From assembly GCA_021739805.1 (NCBI GenBank), contig JAIPBB010000235.1:1-8611 (forward strand): a stretch of DNA of 8,611 nucleotides, written 5' to 3'. The notes under the pieces are model-generated. The model worked only from the letters and a program-made list of their open reading frames with translations, ran no database searches and was not told the origin of the DNA. Position numbers and translations under genes: made by a program. This DNA comes from Saprospiraceae bacterium (lineage in GTDB: Bacteria; Bacteroidota; Bacteroidia; Bacteroidales; JAIPBB01). Shown piece after piece: positions 6,401-8,611 of this stretch. How positions within the stretch are numbered: the stretch's first letter is position 1; each line of letters opens with the position of its first letter.

Positions 6401-7720
6401 AATCAATTTGTAAGTTGTTCCTGCTCCAACTTCACCTGACCTTTCTAATAATTTGTACTTCTTAATTAATTCTGTCAAATCCCTTGTCGCTGTTGCTTTG
6501 GAAACATCACAAAGCTCTTGATATATTTTATTTGTTATCTGTTTATATTGTTTTACATATTCTATTGCTTTAATCTGTCTATTGCTTAGTCCTTTATCAA
6601 TTAGCGTTTTATTGTCTAAAGAATTTTTAAATATGGTTATACTGATTCCACCTGAAACATTTTCAATTAATGGTTCAGGTAGTCCAGCTTTTTTGCATTC
6701 ATTTATGATTTTAATCGTGCCTCTTCCCCAAGCTTCAATTAAACCTCCTTTGAAGAATGCACTTGCAAGTATTGGATTATGTGGACGGGATGAGTGTTTT
6801 TTCTTTAAATCTTCTATTGTCAAATCTTCCGGTAAAGAACCTTCATTCCAGACAATCAATTTATCATCATATACACTGATTTGAATTGGTGCACCCATAT
6901 AATCTCTATGAACAACTGCATTTAATATTACTTCACGAATTGCTTCGTAAGGATATTCCCAGCCTTCAACTCGCCGCAAACCTTCATATGTGATTGGAGA
7001 AATAAAAAACTTTCTGTCGAGAATTTCCAAGGTTTTGTCAGCTAATTGATACGCATTGCTTTCTACAACTTCTTGAAACTTTAAATCATCATCGGTCTTT
7101 CCAAATCGTCCGATTTTCACAAAAGCATTGATAAAAAAGCGGCAAGGATTTTTGCCAAATAACAGAATAGCAGAACGTTTTAATTTTCCACCTTCAAGAA
7201 GCAATAAATTATCAAGAATTTGCTCAACATTATTTTCATCTGCAATAAATGGAAGTCTTTTACTTGATGTTGACCCCTTTTTGAACGCATCAATAGCAGC
7301 ATTGTCAATATCTTGAATACTTGCTCTAGGTTCAACAACATTATCCCACGTTTTACCGGCTTTTTTAAGAAGAAATTCATTCAATGCATTGCCTTTAAGT
7401 TCTTGTTTTGTGCTTCCACTTCTATAATGATATTTACCTTGATACGAAATGGGCACGTCATAAGGCTTTACGTCAATCTCAATATACGATTTACTTTCCT
7501 GTTGGTATAAATTAACATCGCAAATGATTCCCAATAAATTTTGAATTTTATTAGGAATATCATCCATCAGTCGTTTTGAATTGTTAACACCAACAACTTC
7601 ACCTTTATCATTCATGCCAACGAATATTTTTCCTCCTTTGGCATTGGCAAATCCACAAATCCATTTTAGGTATTCATCACGCCAGCTTTCTTTCCATTCT
7701 ATGTTTTGATTTTCAGCCAT
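6392..7720 (-). CDS. AlbA_2 (Schlafen-type) / HATPase / winged-helix protein
   Basis: The protein has 442 residues in three parts. Residues about 7-120 form an AlbA_2 domain, with Glu8-x-Lys10-Glu11 and 'FANAKGGKIFVG' at 24-35. Residues about 250-345 form a HATPase_c_4-like domain, with 'EVILNAVVHRDY' at 263-274 and 'GGLIEAWGRGT' at 325-335. Residues about 377-442 form a winged helix-turn-helix ('SKATATRDLTELIKK'). This is the COG2865 layout, annotated as a putative transcriptional regulator or ATP-binding protein; the family also turns up in accessory and defence regions, but its biochemistry is poorly defined. The ATG at 7718-7720 gives the familiar N-terminus 'MAENQNIEWKES'. The longer frame from GTG 7735 would add five residues and is unlikely. 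The gene overlaps the truncated radical-SAM ORF by 8 bp (ATGGCTGA) and sits between the two direct repeats. Confidence 0.9.
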   Translation of the reverse strand: MAENQNIEWKESWRDEYLKWICGFANAKGGKIFVGMNDKGEVVGVNNSKRLMDDIPNKIQNLLGIICDVNLYQQESKSYIEIDVKPYDVPISYQGKYHYRSGSTKQELKGNALNEFLLKKAGKTWDNVVEPRASIQDIDNAAIDAFKKGSTSSKRLPFIADENNVEQILDNLLLLEGGKLKRSAILLFGKNPCRFFINAFVKIGRFGKTDDDLKFQEVVESNAYQLADKTLEILDRKFFISPITYEGLRRVEGWEYPYEAIREVILNAVVHRDYMGAPIQISVYDDKLIVWNEGSLPEDLTIEDLKKKHSSRPHNPILASAFFKGGLIEAWGRGTIKIINECKKAGLPEPLIENVSGGISITIFKNSLDNKTLIDKGLSNRQIKAIEYVKQYKQITNKIYQELCDVSKATATRDLTELIKKYKLLERSGEVGAGTTYKLIGS

Positions 7721-7916
7721 TATAAATTTCTTCACAACTATAAAATTTTACTTTCTCCTCCAGCTTATGTTTTGTCCAACCACATTCACAATAAATACAA
7801 TTAAAAGAACAATATTTAAAATCTGTAGGAAGCAAATTAATTCCTAAAGACACTCCCAACCTACGACTGCGAACCGGTCCAAAAACAATTTCATCAAATA
7901 AAATTCCACTCATCAT
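7713..7916 (-). pseudogene. Truncated duplicate of the radical-SAM gene 5' end
   Basis: This is a 67-codon ORF from the ATG at 7914-7916. Its first 66 residues match the N-terminus of the intact protein at 5521-6300, with six amino-acid differences (including I/V, A/T, T/S, S/K, K/E and F/Y), and it then ends Gly-stop. It keeps the Cys36-x3-Cys40-x2-Cys43 cluster ligands but lacks the SAM-binding 'GNGEPT' and the rest of the barrel, so it cannot be a working radical SAM enzyme. Its TGA overlaps the AlbA_2 start (ATGGCTGA), so it may now act as a translated leader for that gene. Seven of the ten nucleotide differences from the intact copy are non-synonymous, which fits relaxed constraint on one copy. 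Confidence 0.88.
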
Positions 7917-7944
7917 CAAATAATTTGATGACAAAATTACGATA
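7718..7944 (-). repeat. Direct repeat, outer copy (upstream of AlbA_2 gene)
   Basis: Partner of 6102-6328. Its left edge falls exactly on the AlbA_2 start codon: the CAT at 7718-7720 is shared with 6102-6104 of the other copy. Its right edge lies 79 bp before the stop of the lipoprotein gene. The last 58 bp or so at the promoter and palindrome end are identical between copies, whereas all differences lie in the coding part. Confidence 0.95.
7913..7939 (-). promoter_or_regulatory. Second copy of -7 element plus palindrome
   Basis: Palindrome 7913-7931 and TAATTTTG 7932-7939 are identical to those at 6297-6323. In this position the element would drive the truncated radical-SAM leader and the AlbA_2 gene. 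If the palindrome is an operator, both the AlbA_2 and radical-SAM transcripts would answer to the same regulator. Confidence 0.5.
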
Positions 7945-8023
7945 TTTTTAAAAACTAATATTTAAGCTTTTTGTGTTTGAATTACATCTCCATGTAAAAG
8001 GAGTAACAAGAATTTAATCAAAA

Positions 8024-8443
8024 TTATTGTTTCGTTCCATTTCCTTTGTTAATATAAACATCACCGGATGTTTCATAGCTTACTTTATTACCATCGAAGC
8101 TAATACTTCCAGACATATTATAGGGGCCACTAACATTCTGAGAAGGAATGGAATAGAAATTTCCAGAACCAATTGCATAATAAGTTCCTCCATCATTCCA
8201 AAGATTTACTAGTTTAATTTTATCCTTATCGGAATCATCCTTTGAAATCAGCAATATATATGTTTTAACTGAGTAAAAATTACTATGCATAAACATTGAA
8301 TCGGTTGTTTGGTAATTGCCGAGAATTTCATCTCGAGGGTCAGTAACTATTGGGTCATCATCTGCTTTATCTTTTTTGCAGGATGAAATTAATACAACCC
8401 CAAAAATTAGGATACATAAAATTAAATATGGTTTTGTTTTCAT
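8024..8443 (-). CDS. Small predicted lipoprotein of unknown function
   Basis: The protein has 139 residues. Residues 1-21 form a lipoprotein signal peptide (basic 'MKTK', hydrophobic core to residue 19) with lipobox I-S-S-Cys22, followed by 'KKDKADDDP', a typical Bacteroidota lipoprotein tether. Residues about 40-135 are rich in beta-forming and small residues ('GNYQTTDSMFMH', 'GSISFDGNKVSYE'), suggesting a compact beta-sandwich or small barrel; I do not recognise the family. It starts with ATG at 8441-8443. It lies 107 bp upstream of the truncated radical-SAM ORF on the same strand with no clear terminator between, so readthrough into the AlbA_2 region is possible. Confidence 0.82.
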   Translation of the reverse strand: MKTKPYLILCILIFGVVLISSCKKDKADDDPIVTDPRDEILGNYQTTDSMFMHSNFYSVKTYILLISKDDSDKDKIKLVNLWNDGGTYYAIGSGNFYSIPSQNVSGPYNMSGSISFDGNKVSYETSGDVYINKGNGTKQ

Positions 8444-8478
8444 AAAATTTATTTTTAGGTTTTTTTTTTAGCTTAAGG

Positions 8479-8532
8479 TGGGTTCTAAAAATTCATTTTT
8501 TCTCTTTAGATTTAAAAAAATCACAGAACCCA
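8479..8532 (-). promoter_or_regulatory. Two-step inverted repeat in the lipoprotein 5' leader
   Basis: TGGGTTCT (8479-8486) pairs perfectly with AGAACCCA (8525-8532). Nested inside, ATTTTTT (8495-8501) pairs with AAAAAAT (8515-8521) around a 13-nt loop. No U tract follows in the minus direction, so it is not an ordinary terminator. It lies 36 bp upstream of the lipoprotein ATG and could be a leader structure or a protein site. Confidence 0.4.
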
Positions 8533-8556
8533 TTAAACGATTTTCTTAAATCATAT

Positions 8557-8564
8557 CAAAATTA
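8557..8564 (-). promoter_or_regulatory. Candidate -7 promoter element for the lipoprotein gene
   Basis: Minus strand TAATTTTG is an exact TAnnTTTG match, 113 bp upstream of the lipoprotein ATG. Transcription from it would include the inverted repeat at 8479-8532 in the leader. No convincing -33 box is seen, and the motif is AT-rich enough to occur by chance. Confidence 0.3.
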
Positions 8565-8611
8565 CAATATTAATTTTAATTATCACATATAAAAAGTATC
8601 TTTTTTTAAAC

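Noticed and set aside
6582..7510. Plus-strand and alternate-frame ORFs within the AlbA_2 gene (6582-6884, 7128-7316, 7180-7380, 7313-7510)
   Set aside because: Shadows of the 442-residue AlbA_2 protein, whose domains are continuous across this span.
6102..7944. Insertion sequence or integrase-type mobile element
   Set aside because: No transposase, integrase or terminal inverted repeats are visible; the long direct repeats are duplicated gene sequence rather than a short target-site duplication.
7988..8003. CTCC...GGAG hairpin as a terminator after the lipoprotein gene
   Set aside because: The stem is only 4 bp and no U tract follows, too weak to call.
8027..8212. 61-residue plus-strand ORF opposite the lipoprotein gene
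   Set aside because: The opposite strand encodes a clear signal peptide, lipobox and coherent protein; this one has no features.

Overview
The window looks like a chromosomal segment of a Bacteroidota genome. It is AT-rich, Shine-Dalgarno-like sites are weak or absent, several upstream regions carry the TAnnTTTG -7 promoter element of that phylum, rbfA is paired with an FtsX/LolE-type permease, and there is an 'SCKKD' lipoprotein. The order and species cannot be fixed from this sequence alone.

Layout. Positions 1-200 hold only short degenerate repeats, including a clear array of 7-bp units. On the minus strand, rbfA (1437-1772) is followed by a four-helix LolC/LolE-like permease (201-1433) that starts at TTG, two codons after the rbfA stop. 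An AT-rich gap of about 535 bp separates this pair from a divergent plus-strand gene for a class II (adenosylcobalamin-dependent) ribonucleotide reductase (2308-5037). All of its catalytic cysteines are identifiable, and it has an unusual charged N-terminal extension of 66 residues. A strong bidirectional terminator (5055-5092) separates it from a converging minus-strand block.

That block, read 5' to 3' on the minus strand, consists of a small lipoprotein (8443-8024), a truncated radical-SAM gene (7916-7713), an AlbA_2/HATPase/winged-helix protein (7720-6392), an intact radical-SAM gene (6300-5521) and a small protein of 25-residue repeats (5511-5095).

The most interesting structure is the arrangement around the AlbA_2 gene. 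The first 66 codons of the radical-SAM gene, together with its promoter-like region and a perfect 19-bp palindrome, occur twice as a 227-bp direct repeat (6102-6328 and 7718-7944, 10 mismatches, no gaps). The repeats bracket the AlbA_2 gene. The upstream copy supplies the AlbA_2 start codon and presumably its promoter. The downstream copy forms the 5' end of the intact radical-SAM gene. This is the layout expected if a 1,616-bp unit entered the radical-SAM gene while rebuilding its 5' end, or if a partial duplication captured the AlbA_2 gene. An 11-bp-periodic repeat array fills the space between the AlbA_2 stop codon and the inner repeat edge.

The housekeeping genes (RbfA in ribosome maturation, the permease in envelope transport, NrdJ in dNTP synthesis) do not form a shared pathway. 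The 5.1-8.4 kb region looks like an accessory insertion in an otherwise ordinary neighbourhood.
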